Assembly: GCA_948567375.1 (NCBI GenBank)
Contig: OX419761.1
Coordinates: 39,222,243-39,286,242, forward strand
Direction: 5' to 3'
DNA length: 64,000 nucleotides
Origin: Lunularia cruciata
Lineage: Eukaryota; Streptophyta; Marchantiopsida; Lunulariales; Lunulariaceae
Positions within the stretch are counted from its first letter, which is position 1, and the number at the start of each line of letters is the position of its first letter. A model generated the notes under the pieces. It worked only from the letters and a program-made list of their open reading frames with translations, ran no database searches and was not told the DNA's origin. Below, piece after piece: positions 10,172-21,836 of this stretch. The translations under genes were made by a program, and so were the position numbers.

Positions 10172-12745
10172 ATGTCGAGCAATTTTCCTTTGCCGTTGAG
10201 GAGTCGTCTTGCAGGTGATCGGGGAAAGGGAAATAGAGTTGGACTTGTGTTAGTGCGTAAGGGGGAAGTCGAGAGAGAGAAATTGAGAGACCGAAAGAAA
10301 GTAGAAGAGATGGGAGGAGGGAAGAAGAACTCCGAATTTGTAGTGAGAAATCATGCAATTCGGAGATTAGATGTAGTAGCAAGGATTGAAGTCTTGAGCC
10401 GACTTTGGATCACCTTTCTGGCATGGAATTGGAACATAAGCTTTCCAGGATTCATGACAGAAATCATCGAGAGTAAATGTCTCGATGGTCCCGAGGAAGA
10501 AGGGAAGAGAGGAAATCCGGCTCGCTGGACAGCGTCGGATTGGAGACTCGTACTTGGGAAGGAGGCAGACTCGGAGCAGGGGGCCACGTTCTTGGGGAAA
10601 GGGGAGATAGCCCAAGAAACTCAGGAGGTGAGAGATGCCTTCTCGCCGAAGAGAACGAAGAATGGGTACAAGGTAGAAAGTTACAAAGACCCTATCAAGA
10701 GAGGAATTGTGAGTGCTTTGATGGCAATCCTGAAGCCGGAGAGAACTACCTATGTGATGAAACACCAAGCGGTGTTCTTTCACAAATTGTTTGCAGGAGA
10801 ACCAATTAATTGGGCGAGGTGTTTTCACGGGAGAACGAGGCAGATGGTGTGGAATCTACGGGATAAGTCCCCTCCACATTATATTGTGCCATTTGCAGCG
10901 CATTTCTATCTCGGGCTCAATTTGCTGAACTTGGCAGAGCGGAATCGGATGGTGTTGCACTTCCATCCGGATGTGCGAAAGGAAGTCGATGCGGAGGAGC
11001 AGCAATACATTCTTCAAATCCGGAGCGCAGACAATTACTACTCAAAGACAGGTAAGAACGTGGAGGTCGTTGAAAGTACCCCGACGAAGAAGAGAACTCG
11101 GCAAGCAGACACCGAAGAAAACAAGAAACCTCGGAAGATGCAAAGAAATAACCCGAGGCGAGGAATGGTGGTGATTGAGTCGGAAGATGAAGACTCAGAA
11201 GGCGAAGCCGAGCTCAAGACGGAGGACTCAGAACGTGAGGAGGAACCTGAGCTGACACTGCAGAGTGGAGATACAAGCAGTGATAGTGAAGTCGGTGGAG
11301 AAATGACCTCGGCACCAATGCTTGAAGAATACGAAGAAGAAATTCAAGCCGAGGTAAAAGCCAAAGACAATGCAGCGCTGGAAGACGAAGTACTGGTGCT
11401 CAAGGAGAAGAAGATCGCAGTACAGCGAGGAATTCGCTCGAGACGTAAGGCAAAGGGGGAAGCGGGACCGAGTAGAGTGACAGAAGAAGTAGAAGGAAGC
11501 TCGGGCAGTGAAGCATCAATTCCGATACAAAGACTGCAGAGAAGAAGGCAAGTATCGGATGAACACAAAGTACAAAGAGAAGTAGCCGCACGAGAAGAAG
11601 TGATCCCGAGTGATGGAGTGGAGTACTTGCGGGAAGTGGTGTGTCCGTTGTTAGTAAAGTTAGAACATAAGAAGAAGGAGATGCAGTCCACATGTCCGGA
11701 GGTAAAGACTGTATTACAGGTGTTGGCAAGATTAGAAGAAGAAAACTCGGAGTTGAAGAAGAGTATGACCCGAGGTGAGAAGGAGAGAGAAGTACTGCAA
11801 TTGGAGGCAGTGGAGAGAAGTCAGGTAATCGAAGACCTGAGGAGAGAATTGAGCTATCGAGAGGATCTTGCAAGGAAGAGTGATGTCGTAAGGGAGCGAC
11901 AAGTAGCTGAAGTTGAAACCTTGAAGCAGCAGTTTGCTGATTCAAGAGTAGAGCTCATCCATGCTATGGCGAGAGTAGCATCGAAGGATCAAGAGCTCGA
12001 TCGAGTGATGGAGAGTATGGAGGAGAAGAAGCAACTCTGGCAGCAAGAGTTGGCTGCGAGATATGGAGAAGAAGAGAGATTACGAGACTTACTTCGTAAT
12101 CAGGAAGAAAAGGTTGCATAGAAGGAGAAAGAGAAGGACGCGGTGAAGGCCGAATTCGAAGAAGAGTTGGCGATGTACAGAGAGGAATGGCTTGCAGATC
12201 GGGAACGAGAAAGGAAGACAAGATTAGAGCCATTGCAGGAGATAGTCCTCAGAGTAAACGCGATGCTAAGTACAGAGGCCAGCGTTTGAATTGAAGAAAC
12301 GCGTCTGCACGAGTTGAAGCTGTTAGTGCAGGAGACGAGGCAAAGGCAAGCAAAAGATACAGATCTAAATGCCTTGTTGATTAAGTTGAGAACTTGTGTA
12401 GATAGGAAGATCTTAGAAGTAGAAGACAATATCGCCATTAGATTAGACTTAGTAAGAATAGAGTTAGAAAAGCTTCGGCAGGATGTTAAAGCAAAACCCG
12501 ACGTAGATAACATCGGGATCCAAATGTCTTTGGAGTTGGTCTCAGGAACAGTAGAGAAGAGTGGGTCGAAAGATGAAGAGTTAGATAGATTACCTGTTAG
12601 TACAATTTCAGATCAGGAAAGAGAATTGTTAAATCTGGTAGAAGAAGTAGAAGATATGAAACCCGAGGACAGAATAGCAGGAAGTAAGATTACTTCGGGT
12701 TCAGGGTTGAAAGACGAGGAAGAAGTAGACATCAGATCGGATTAG
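10172..12745 (+). pseudogene. H-borne coiled-coil protein gene (unrecognised family, two in-frame stops)
   Basis: One frame runs 858 codons and is broken only by TAG at 12119-12121 and TGA at 12287-12289. The pieces 10172-12118 and 12314-12745 are in phase. The likely start is ATG 10310 (MGGGKKNSEF), given the TATA box at 10145. Residues counted from 10172: about 50-290 is globular, with W-x4-W (WTASDW), AFSPKRTKNGYKVESYKD and TTYVMKHQAVFFHKL. About 300-330 is basic (TPTKKRTRQ, KKPRKMQ). About 335-400 is strongly acidic. About 480 to the end is Glu/Lys/Arg-rich coiled coil. There is no zinc knuckle, protease, RT or integrase motif. G+C and codon choice look higher than in the surrounding element. 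A decayed collinear relative lies on the minus strand at about 34250-36330. I do not recognise the family. A gag-like or nuclear structural role would be a guess. Confidence 0.65.
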
Positions 12746-13539
12746 TAACCACTTTGAGATTTGAAGGGGCAGATATGAAGAGGTGCATTGTCATTTCGGA
12801 TCTGCAGGTTAGAACAGTTGTTGTAGAAACGGTATAGTTGTTAGAACTGTCGATTGCTTCACTACTTAAGAGTGGCATTCGCAGGAAATTGTTGTTCAGT
12901 GCTCATTATTTCTGAGAATAGATAAAGCAAAGTGCTGTGAAGCAGTGCTCGTCGCTTGAGCTTGATTCCGAGTATCAACTTTGTAATTGTGTTTGTGAGT
13001 GTTTGGAGAAATTCGAAGTGCAAGTCAGTGTGCTTGTTGGATGTTGGATTCCACAGCCTTGATCTTCATTCTGTGTGTTTGATCCTAAGTGAAGTGCAAT
13101 TGAAGTAATGCCTTGACAGATCTGAGAGGAATTGTAGTGTTGGTAGTATTCTGCATTTGTGAGTGCAGTGCGAAGTTGATGTGAAGCAATTTTAATCGAG
13201 GAAGTTGTGCCTTCAGTGGAAGGGTGGAACACAATTCTAAGGCGAAGTCGTTTTGCAGTGAAGTGCCGTTTTCGGGAGAGCTTGAATCATCACAATCAAG
13301 ATTGCTTGGAAAGATTTGATGAAGTTGTGATTATGGAGTGTTAATTTGTGACAAGACTGCGAGTCAGTGCTTGTTACTCTCTTCTGGGTGTGGTTTCTAC
13401 CTGAGAGACTAAAGAAGAACTCAAGAAGAACTGAAATTGTTACTTTGCTTCGTATTTGGACATTTTTGACTCGTATCTCTGCGGGAATGAACTTTACTTA
13501 CCCAATTACCGCAAAAGTGATATTTGCCGGGTTGTCACA
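12746..13539 (+). other. 3' non-coding part of insertion H
   Basis: No coding potential seen. The last about 175 bp (from the CTCTCTTCTGGGTGTGG region near 13376 to GTTGTCACA) resemble 18185-18373, which ends in GTTGTCATA. This suggests a conserved terminal block of the H family. A purine run GAAGGGGCAGA near 12761 could be a polypurine tract, but no repeat of the 5' end follows it. Confidence 0.45.
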
Positions 13540-13544
13540 AGTGT

Positions 13545-14983
13545 CTTACTCAAAGGTGCCAAACAACCTAATCAGAAATTATTACCTTGGTGTTGTCCTT
13601 GAAATCTTCATCGAGTCCAATCAAATTGAACCTTATGACATTCAAGCCTAGTCTTAGGATGACATCGTAGTGTAGAGGTGCCACTACTTGGAGAGTATGA
13701 ACACTCCAAATACTCCTTCCCAATCTTAAAGATAATAGGATGTGAGGTACAAAATGCAAAACCCTTTCTACCATCCGCCATCATCAATATACTTCCAATT
13801 ATTGGGTTGATAGGAATACCCAATTCCTTTTCTACTTGCATAGACATGCAATTCTTTGAACTTCCAAAATCAACCAAATCCTACAACCCCAATTAGATAT
13901 CATACCTTGCAAGTGAAGCAAACTTGCATAGGTCAAGCCTTCAATCCCATTGGAACTAATCAAGCTCTCAATAGGTGGTTCAAAATCTCCTATTGGGATT
14001 CCTCATTTCCTTGATCATTCCGCTCCACAAACTCCATCCGGGCAACTTGTTGAGGTCGCCAACTCTTGAGTGGACATTCAGCAATGCAACATCCCAATTG
14101 GTGATAATAAAAACAACCACTATTTTGTCATAATTCTCTCTATCTACAATGCCAAGTGGTCTCTATTGAATGACATCAATCTCCATTGGTGCCGGCTTCT
14201 CCACCCATGTGTAGTGTATTGGTAGGTTTTGTGGAGGTCAAGGTCAAGACCAAGTTGTTGCAACCAAGGAATCAAAATGTTTGGCCAACCGCATAGCTTC
14301 ATCCAAGTGTTGTGGCTCTTGCATGGTTACCTCTAATTTGGTTCTTGACTTCAAGCCTCTCACAAATTGATCCAGAGCTTCACCTTCTTGTATATTTGGA
14401 ATTTGCATGATGGTGTTCTGAAATTGCGTGATGTAACTTCTTACAAAGCTAATCTATTTCAACTCTGTCAACCTATCCCGTGCAGCTCATGTGGCATTTA
14501 TAGCTTGGAACCAACTAATTATTGCACTCTTGAATTTTTCCCATGTCAAGATTGGTGCAACAATTTGTCGTTCAGCTTGCTCTACTTGAAATCTCCACCA
14601 TAGCTTTGCTACTCCATCCAATTAGCTAGAAGCCAAAAGAATTTGTTTTTCTCGTCTTGCAAATTGGTAGCTTCAAAATAATATTCATAGTCAAACAAAA
14701 AATTCTCCACTGCACCAAGGAGATTCTTGCCTTCAAATACCTTGGGTTTAGGGAATCGGATTTGGTCTTCTACTTCTCAAACTAGTACTCTCTCTATGTG
14801 CTCTTGTTGTCAAAGATCTTGCTCATCCAACAATCAAGTAAGGTGCTCAATTTGTTATTGCATAGCAAGGATAAAATTGGGCATTGCTGCCAAGGTTGCT
14901 ACTCTATCACGCCACCCCTAATCTATCTAATTTATTAACACATGGAAGCAACATGTCCACCGTTCTCCATAAGTTACAATTGG
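13545..14983 (-). pseudogene. Protease and gag of element B
   Basis: The protease at 13568-13877 has VDFGSSKNC where relatives have VDSGSS; the Ser-to-Phe change fits a C to T transition. Its second half is LMMADGRKG. The zinc knuckle near 14075-14120 has lost its second Cys (TAT for TGT). The capsid region continues to 14983, where insertion I breaks it. It would be the same polyprotein as in element A, with many stops. Confidence 0.7.
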
Positions 14984-17208
14984 TGTCATACTTTTCTTTT
15001 CTCTCTTTGGGAGCACATAGGGTGCCTAGTTGTGGAGATTGCAAATTAGAGGCTGTAGATAAACCTATAACTACTCATCTGAACACACGTGTTACCTAAC
15101 AGTTGGAACCCTCCACTCTTGTAACTAGTATTCTTGCTATCAAGTAGGGTAGTGACGTGCAACCAAACCTATCATCACAACATGCACTCCTGGTTTATTG
15201 GTCATCACTTCCTACATTACCAAGGAGAATACACAACACTCCTAGAAGGAAAACCTAAGAGCAATGCCCGTATACCAATCCAAACCAACTGGGTGTACAA
15301 ACAAGCATGCAAGCACAAAGAGGAACCAATCACAGGAATGCGGCAATAACTTTTTGTGTTTTTTGTTGGAAAAGAGCTTCAGAGCCTTTGTACTCTGTCA
15401 TCAAGCTAATTTCAACTTGTACTCCAAGTCTCCTCCAAGTTTTACTTCAGATCTCAGCAAATTCCTACTCCATGTCGGGATTTCTTATGTCTTCTTGACG
15501 GGGAAAACTCTATGCAGCTCATATGAACATAACTCTTTTTGTACAACTTGGATTCAAATGTTCTAGAATTCAATAGAAAGCCTATGAGATAAGCTGTCCA
15601 ATAATATAAAATATACTTCAATCAGATCACTAATAATCTCCTGAAAAGCTCTCAAAGTTGGCTAGGTTTTTGCAACTCTCACCCTAATTTCAAAATCCCC
15701 TTTTTAAGGTTTTTGGCCCTGTTTTTTGCCAACTTTCCCTTGATTTCTAAATCAGATGTACACTTGATCTTCAAAAAACACTCTAGAAATCTGAACTCTC
15801 AATCATAGTCCAACAAGTGAGAGAATTGACATTCAATTAGGATTGAAAAAAGAAATGTTCCTCCGAGCTTACTACAGTCTTTTTAGTAAAACTTGTTGCA
15901 TCAGATCTTACTCTCTATGAGTTCAAAGCCAACTAAATTTTCCATAATAGTTGGTCGTGCTTTTAGTTAACACTCTGTAAAGTTTGATGGCCTAATCCAA
16001 CCCCAAGCCCTAGATATGGATCAATTCCTGAGCTGGGCTAACTTGTGAGCTATGCAGACCTAGGTATACTTGATCCAAGACCCTGAATTCTCTTTTTAAA
16101 TAATTCATATGAAACCTTAACAAAAAGGTGCACACCATAACTAATAACAAGATTGGAAATTTTCATAAGATATCTCGAATTGCATCTTGGAGAGTGACCA
16201 AAACTCCAAACTTGATCACTAGCTCTTCTCCATCACCTTACAACTCAAGAGCTTCAACTTCAATCAACCAGATCTGATTTGAGATTGATCCAAAACTGAA
16301 ATTTTTTGTACTCAATATTGTAAGCACTTTGTCTACTCTCCAATCCCACTAACATATAGTAAAAATGTCTCAAGAAGCTCCCTCAATTGCCTATTTTATT
16401 TTCCTGAGTATAAATTTTACTCTCCTTCATTCAATTGATTATATACCTCTTAGAATCAGCTCAAATTGTGTGATTTCTATCTCCAAATTGTAGCATGTCA
16501 GCTCTTCTTTCCAACCATGTCATTTGTTCCTTGAGTGGCCTCCCCAAACTCCTTTGATGGTAAAAAAACTCCAAACTTCTCTCTTGGGATTCAATCTCTT
16601 GCACTTTTGTCATGTAGTCTTTTTACTTTTTTTTAAATGGACCCCACAACTCCACCTTGAAGCTTATGAGCAAAACTTTTGGCATTCCCCAACTATAGAA
16701 GCACATATACTTTCAAGTCCCAGACATGCTCATAAGTAAGCACCAAAAGGATGATAGGATCTAGGTTTACCATCATTGACTCCATGAATATTGCCCCAAA
16801 ATGTGTCACCAACCAGTCCTGTAAGCCGTCATGGTGAAAAATCTAAAGTCTAATGAGAAAAGGATTTGGGAGTGGCAGATCGGGAGCATGGGACATCTCA
16901 TGCTCAAATGCTTCCTCTGATGTGCTACCACTCACGTACTTCTACAACTCTCACTCCCAACGTCCTCCTACTCCTCGAGACTCCTTGACTAAAACATACC
17001 CTCCTCTGTCCACTTGCCCTCCTCTTTATTCATCAAAGCCCTCAAACATGATAAGATTGTAATCCACGTGGCCAATCACATACATGTACATAGATTGCTC
17101 ACATGGTAGAATCTCATCCGTTGGATCTAGTAGACAACCTACCCCACTAATGTGGAGATAAAATTGATTAGTCAATTTTTTATGGGCTATGCAAACCACA
17201 ACACGACA
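14984..17208. mobile_element. Insertion I in the gag of element B (about 2.2 kb)
   Basis: Element B reads up to AATTGG at 14983 and resumes at about 17209. The insert begins TGTCATAC and may end CACGACA, giving inverted TGTC ends. The flanks TTGG and CCGA could be decayed copies of CCGG. About 15090-15345 matches the leader of the family IV gag element (1500-1745). About 16040-16290 matches, inverted, 36810-37040. No open frame of interest is visible. It is probably a fragment or LTR of a family IV element, but its ends need an alignment to confirm. Confidence 0.5.
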
Positions 17209-17380
17209 CCGAAACCACCAAGGGTTCCTCAAATATGGTGACTATATGCAAAAAATCTTGTCCAAAGTGTGAGGTGATGAATTGTGTGAAACGTTGCTTA
17301 GGTAGTACTTGGACACAAAAATCCCAATGGTTTGGTGGAAGTGATTTGGTGGTCCATAGATTCTATCCATCCCATTCTTA
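17209..17380 (-). pseudogene. Start of gag and leader of element B
   Basis: The short segment between the primer site and insertion I matches, in order, the leader and gag start of elements A (7720-7890) and E (25553-25690). It carries no complete coding unit. Confidence 0.6.
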
Positions 17381-17391
17381 CTCTGATACCA
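17381..17391 (-). promoter_or_regulatory. Primer-binding site of element B
   Basis: Minus strand TGGTATCAGAG one base after the LTR end, a perfect match to the complement of the plant initiator tRNA-Met 3' end over these bases. Confidence 0.9.
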
Positions 17392-17392
17392 A

Positions 17393-17818
17393 TGTAAAAG
17401 ATTGAGACTGAGGAGAGAAATAGGAGAATAGAAACTCACATCAGGACACTTGAATGTGGGAAAACTCCGGGTGCCTAGCATGAACTTTGGCTTTGATATT
17501 TATAGGTAGCATGTAAGGCTCTTGAGAAGCTTCTCAAGAAGCTTCCTTGAGCCACTTTCTTAGAGAGCAAGCAAAGTTAACCAAGAAGCTTCTCAGGAAG
17601 CTTTCTTCTAGAAGCCGCCTACTTGGCATGCAAGCTAAGCTAGTTGGAAGCTTCTAGAAGCTTCCTTCTAGAAGCTACTTGCTTGGGGTGCAAGTTAAGC
17701 TAGTCGAGAAGCTTCCCAAGAAGCTTCCTAAATGCTTCTAGAATATTCTAGGCTAATTTGGCTTATTCTCTACTTTGTTAGCCTTACTAAGTACATCACT
17801 AAACTCTATATTGTTACA
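17393..17818 (-). repeat. 5' LTR of element B (426 bp, family I)
   Basis: Minus strand TGTAACAATATAG at 17818 to TCTTTTACA at 17393. It contains the four U3 modules with AAGCTT palindromes (about 17521-17745) and a TATA-like CTATAAATA near 17505. Confidence 0.9.
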
Positions 17819-19664
17819 AGTACCTACTTAGGAAATTTGCACTCTATCAAGGAAGATAGCCTTGACATTCTAAAATAGCATAACAATTTAGGGAAGGGTT
17901 TTGGGAACATTAGAGCATTGGAAGTACAATTGACTAGGAAAGCCAAGTAGATAGCAAAGTACACAATTTTGTTAGGATTGCACCTTTTGGGAATATACAA
18001 GTGACATCAACAAAGTGACATGACATTTGTGATTGAACCAACCTTTGGAGTAAAATGAGCTCTTGTTGAAAAAAAGGCTCTTGAGGGGAAGAGGACTTTG
18101 GCATGAAGTGAGCTACCACTATCAATAGCTCATTAATTTAGATCTTTTGTGAGAATAGTTATTAATTTCTCTTTTTTATAATGTGCCACAATGGATGTCT
18201 CTGCCCTCTTGTGGGAATGGTTTATACCCAAGAGGTTAAATAAGCAAGAAAAAATGAATTGTGACTTTGTGACACTTTATCTTCATTTCTAGTTATTTCC
18301 AACCTATATCCTTGAGGGAACAACCTATACCTACCAATTTTACTATTAGTATTTTGACACGAGGTTGTCATATAAGCTTTGGAGCATATTTTTACCAAAA
18401 GTATGGAGAGTTATTATTAAAGTGCTTGTGTTTATATCATCTTTATGCTTTGCATTTTTGGTTGTACACCCACTTGGCTTGGATTGGTATGTAGACATTA
18501 AAATAGGTTTCCTTTTGGAAGGAATATTTTGTCTTTCTCTATTATAATATTATAAGTGATGCACAACAAACCAAGAGTGCATGTCATGATGACATGTTAG
18601 GTTGCACTTTTCCCTTACTCAATAGAAGCAATATTGGAAATAAGGGTAGGAATACAAGTGAACAAAAATTATTAGAGATAGATCTAATTCCTTCATCCTA
18701 GCCATAAGATCCACAACTAGGCACCCAATGTTGTATTGTGGTTTGCTTAGCACATGAAATACTAATTTAGTGTTATATATAAAAGTTTATATGAGATTTT
18801 GCTAAGGTTCTTATTGTTGATCAATTTTTATGTGAGAAATCTATGTTTATTGAAGAGATTGGTTTTATAGCTTATGATCTTATCCTCTTTTAGGACACTC
18901 ATGTATATAGGTGGTGGAGACTCCATAGAGTGGAATGTGTGTTTTAGTTTTGCAAGTTTTGAGTGTGAGTAGAGCACAAAATCAAGGGCATTTTAGAATA
19001 GTAATAGAGCATGTGAGCTAGATTTTCTAACAGTAACATAACAAAGAGATGTTCTATGCTCTTGGTTTACCTTTCCCAAACTCATTTCTCATTATCCTTT
19101 AAGTTTTCCACCTTGATTTCTTGCAGGTTTGGATGATAGCTCATTTTGTTGATATGTTCATGGTGTTGGTGATGGAGAATCCAAATCATATTATCTTTAC
19201 TATGCTCACTTATGTGCAAGTTTAGGATTTAACCATTTATATTCTTTGTAAGAGGAGATGCACCAAAATCTTGCTCAAGGCTTTAGAGGTGGAAGTTGGA
19301 GATCCATGTGTCAAAAACAGGAGTTACCAAGTGTCCAAAGTACAAGGAATTGACTTCTACCAAGTTATGACTAGAGTTTTGCAATGTTGGGGATGTTTTA
19401 AAGGGAAATTTGAGATGAAAAGACAACCATTGGAAAGAAAAGAAAAAAAGCTAGACTTTGAAGACAAATAAATGAGATTCCTAATAAATGAGATTCCAAA
19501 TTTTGTTGTGCTGCTATGACAACCCAATGTTGTATACTTTGTAGTAAATCAATAAGAAAAAACTTGTTCACATAGAGATACAATTTTGAAGTGGATAGAT
19601 TTGAAGAGAACTCCCACTAATGTAGTTCTTTATTGTTTTGTGTTTAACCTCTTGCGCAGGAATT
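17819..19664. other. Unassigned stretch with one H-like terminal block
   Basis: No convincing coding frame. 18185-18373 resembles the 3' terminal block of insertion H and ends in GGTTGTCATA, so part of this stretch is probably an old H-family relic interrupted by element B. I see nothing else identifiable between 18374 and 19664. Confidence 0.4.
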
Positions 19665-20253
19665 TGTAATACCAATAGCTAGATATATTATCTAGAGATG
19701 AAATTGGCTTTCTAACATTTGGAAGGATTTTATATATGATGGACTGAGTATATCAGATAGAGGTATCATCAAAAGAGTACTTCTACTAATAGGGCAAGAG
19801 TCAAAAATAGCCTCAAAATTCAGAGCCAATTTTGGAAGCCTAAATAGATGAATAAGGCCTAAAAAGTATGCAGATTCTAGCCCAAAAAGAAAAAAGGTTG
19901 GCCTTCTCTCCCCCTATTTGTCTTATTGAGAGCTTTCCAATGGTACCTCATCCATGTGATTTTGGGATTTCTACAAGAAGATTCTCTAAGGATTCTCTTT
20001 AGTCAAAGCTTGTTTGACCAACCAAATAGGACTAGAATGACATATCACCCATGCATATAACTAATCTAAGGGTAGAGTTTGCTAACATTTCACCAATCTA
20101 TGTATCTGATTCAAGGGTGAAGCTTCCTTTGAGTGAATCCTCTTTGCTATATAATAATGACAAGGTATTCATTTCGGGCATTGGAGTTTTGAGTGTGAAG
20201 TTTTGTGTTTCTTCTTTTGGGTTTCTCTTGGGGGTTCACTTATTCTTGAAACA
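19665..20253 (+). repeat. 5' LTR of element D (about 589 bp, family III)
   Basis: Starts TGTAATACCAATAGC and ends near CTTGAAACA. It matches the 3' LTR at 32649-33241 along its length. Family III fragments recur at 58720-59083 in the opposite orientation. Confidence 0.8.
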
Positions 20254-20259
20254 TTATAA

Positions 20260-20271
20260 TGGTATTAGAGC
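20260..20271 (+). promoter_or_regulatory. Primer-binding site of element D
   Basis: TGGTATTAGAGC, one transition away from the iMet-tRNA complement, six bases after the LTR end. Confidence 0.8.
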
Positions 20272-20599
20272 AAGTATTTCAATCCAAGAGAGTGGGTCAC
20301 CCCGCTTGGAGGAACATGGGCTACTGAGACTGAGTAATTTCAAGGAGAGAAACCATAGTGCAATCAATAGATTATGAGTGTCTTAGAAAGAAGATGAGAT
20401 ACAGGCTTTTGGAAGACAATTTCTTGCACCTTGCTTTCCATTATTGAATCCATTCCTCATGAAGATTATGTATATCCAATGAGAGCAAGTGAGAGTATAT
20501 CTTGTTAACCATTTTGTGCATAGTGGTTCTACCTATAGTGATCTACAATACAGAGTGGGATTTGACAATCTACATTCTATTGTAATGGATCTGAATATA

Positions 20600-21830
20600 C
20601 TAAATCCTCCCCCTTTCAACACCCAAGTAGAAATTTGTCATGTGGTTAGACTAAAGTGATGTTAAGGGATTTCATAGTCCACAATGGTGAGGATTATTAT
20701 CAACAAGTGATAGCTTTTGAAGTCCCAATGGTAGTCCCAATGGTTTGTGCCTTCTCCCAAGTGATCATATTAACTCTCTATTGAAGTATGAAGTGGTAAT
20801 TGAGCATTTGTTGTATGTAGAAATCATGGATCCGTAGTTATAAGATTTGATGCAAGGATTGTAGGGGATGTTGAATGAATTTTGAGAGATCAAGATGACC
20901 ATGGAGGCATTGCAAATTCAAGTACGTACCTTCAAGAATGAACATGCAATGTAAGAAGAGGAACCATCTCAAAACCTAGTACCAGCAGCCAAAGTACCTA
21001 GAGAGTCACTCATAATAATGACACTAACCACGGTCATTGTTAAAAATGAAGCCATATTGTTACTATGGATGAAAAAAACATGCAATATTGAGCCTTACAA
21101 GGGTTAACATTCCATGGGAGTAATGGAGAAATGGAGATTTCAAGAATGAATTAATACTTCTGATTATTCACAACATCAATCACCAATCATTTCACAAGCA
21201 TGTTTGCATGTGGATACTTGACCAAAAAGGCTTCACAAGGTATGATGCTTAAGAACAATAAATGTTTGCAAAAGGAAGAAAGATCACTTGGATGACAATA
21301 CAAGAATGACTGTTGAAGGATTTCCAATCCGTGGATTCCTTGCAAAGGGTCCAAACCCAACTATGGGAGTTGAAGCAAAAGAATAGTGTACAAGAGTACA
21401 TGGAAGCATTTATTGATCTACAAGTTGAAATAATTGACATGAGTATAGCAAAAGCTTTAAACAATTTCAAACAAGGGTTAAAAGAGAAAATTCACCAAGA
21501 AATAATGGTACAAAATCCTTGCATTGTTTTTGAAGCCATTTCTTGCACTCAAGGAATAGCAAAGGTGCTTGGAAGAGGTTAGAAGATAGTCCTAACTCAA
21601 CATTAGTGGGCTGAAACACAGCACTTTGGTGGACCAATTCCTATGAAACTAAATGTTGTCCATTCAGTCCATCCATTGAGATTGAGGAGCACAACCATTC
21701 CAAAGACAATTAGGATGGGGGAAGAAAGGAGAGATGGAGTCCAATGAGGAGAAGGGACTCAAGCAAAACAACATCATTGTTACAATTGCAGCCAAATTAG
21801 GCACATAGCCATCAATTGTCATGCTCCGCT
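20600..21830 (+). pseudogene. gag of element D
   Basis: The capsid part is readable at 21313-21582 (LQRVQTQLWELKQKNSVQEY and FKQGLKEKIHQE), a common Ty3/gypsy gag pattern. It is followed by a canonical zinc knuckle, CYNCSQIRHIAINC (C-x2-C-x4-H-x4-C), at 21778-21819. The region before 21300 carries stops in all frames. A family II LTR is inserted 17 bp after the knuckle. Confidence 0.7.
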
Positions 21831-21836
21831 CCCTAG

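Larger units (their letters stand above)
9763..13539 (+). mobile_element. Insertion H: 3.78-kb TG...CA element carrying a novel gene
   Basis: The ends are TGTGGTGCCC and GTTGTCACA. The flanks are GGTGT (9758-9762) and AGTGT (13540-13544), a target duplication with one mismatch. The element B sequence resumes exactly across it when compared with A and E. The retrovirus-like ends and short duplication suggest an LTR-type origin. However, I found no long direct repeat between the two ends, no tRNA primer site and no pol domain inside. One reading is a single giant (solo) LTR that contains a gene. Another is a non-autonomous element with diverged LTRs. A TATA box at 10145 and the long frame (next entries) make up most of it. 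About 810 bp after the frame are non-coding. Confidence 0.7.
8330..17818 (-). mobile_element. Chromovirus B (family I), disrupted by H, I and A
   Basis: Second family I copy on the minus strand: 5' LTR 17393-17818, primer site 17381-17391, gag 17209-17380 plus 13960-14983, protease 13568-13880, spacer repeat, RT and partial RNase H 8330-9480. Insertion I splits gag and insertion H splits the protease-RT spacer; in both cases the element sequence resumes on the other side. Element A cuts B within RNase H at 8330, where the text resumes exactly at TTGGTAGAATATACC. Integrase and the 3' LTR of B are missing. Confidence 0.8.

Noticed and set aside
10047..12513. Several minus-strand frames of 78-181 codons under the H gene
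   Set aside because: They are antisense shadows of a strongly biased Glu/Lys/Arg-rich coding frame (giving Ser/Leu/Phe-rich products) with no motif.
9763..13539. Insertion H as a cut-and-paste DNA transposon
   Set aside because: The ends share only TGTG as inverted bases and no transposase motif is present. TG...CA ends with a 4-5-bp duplication fit the LTR type better, although this is not proven.
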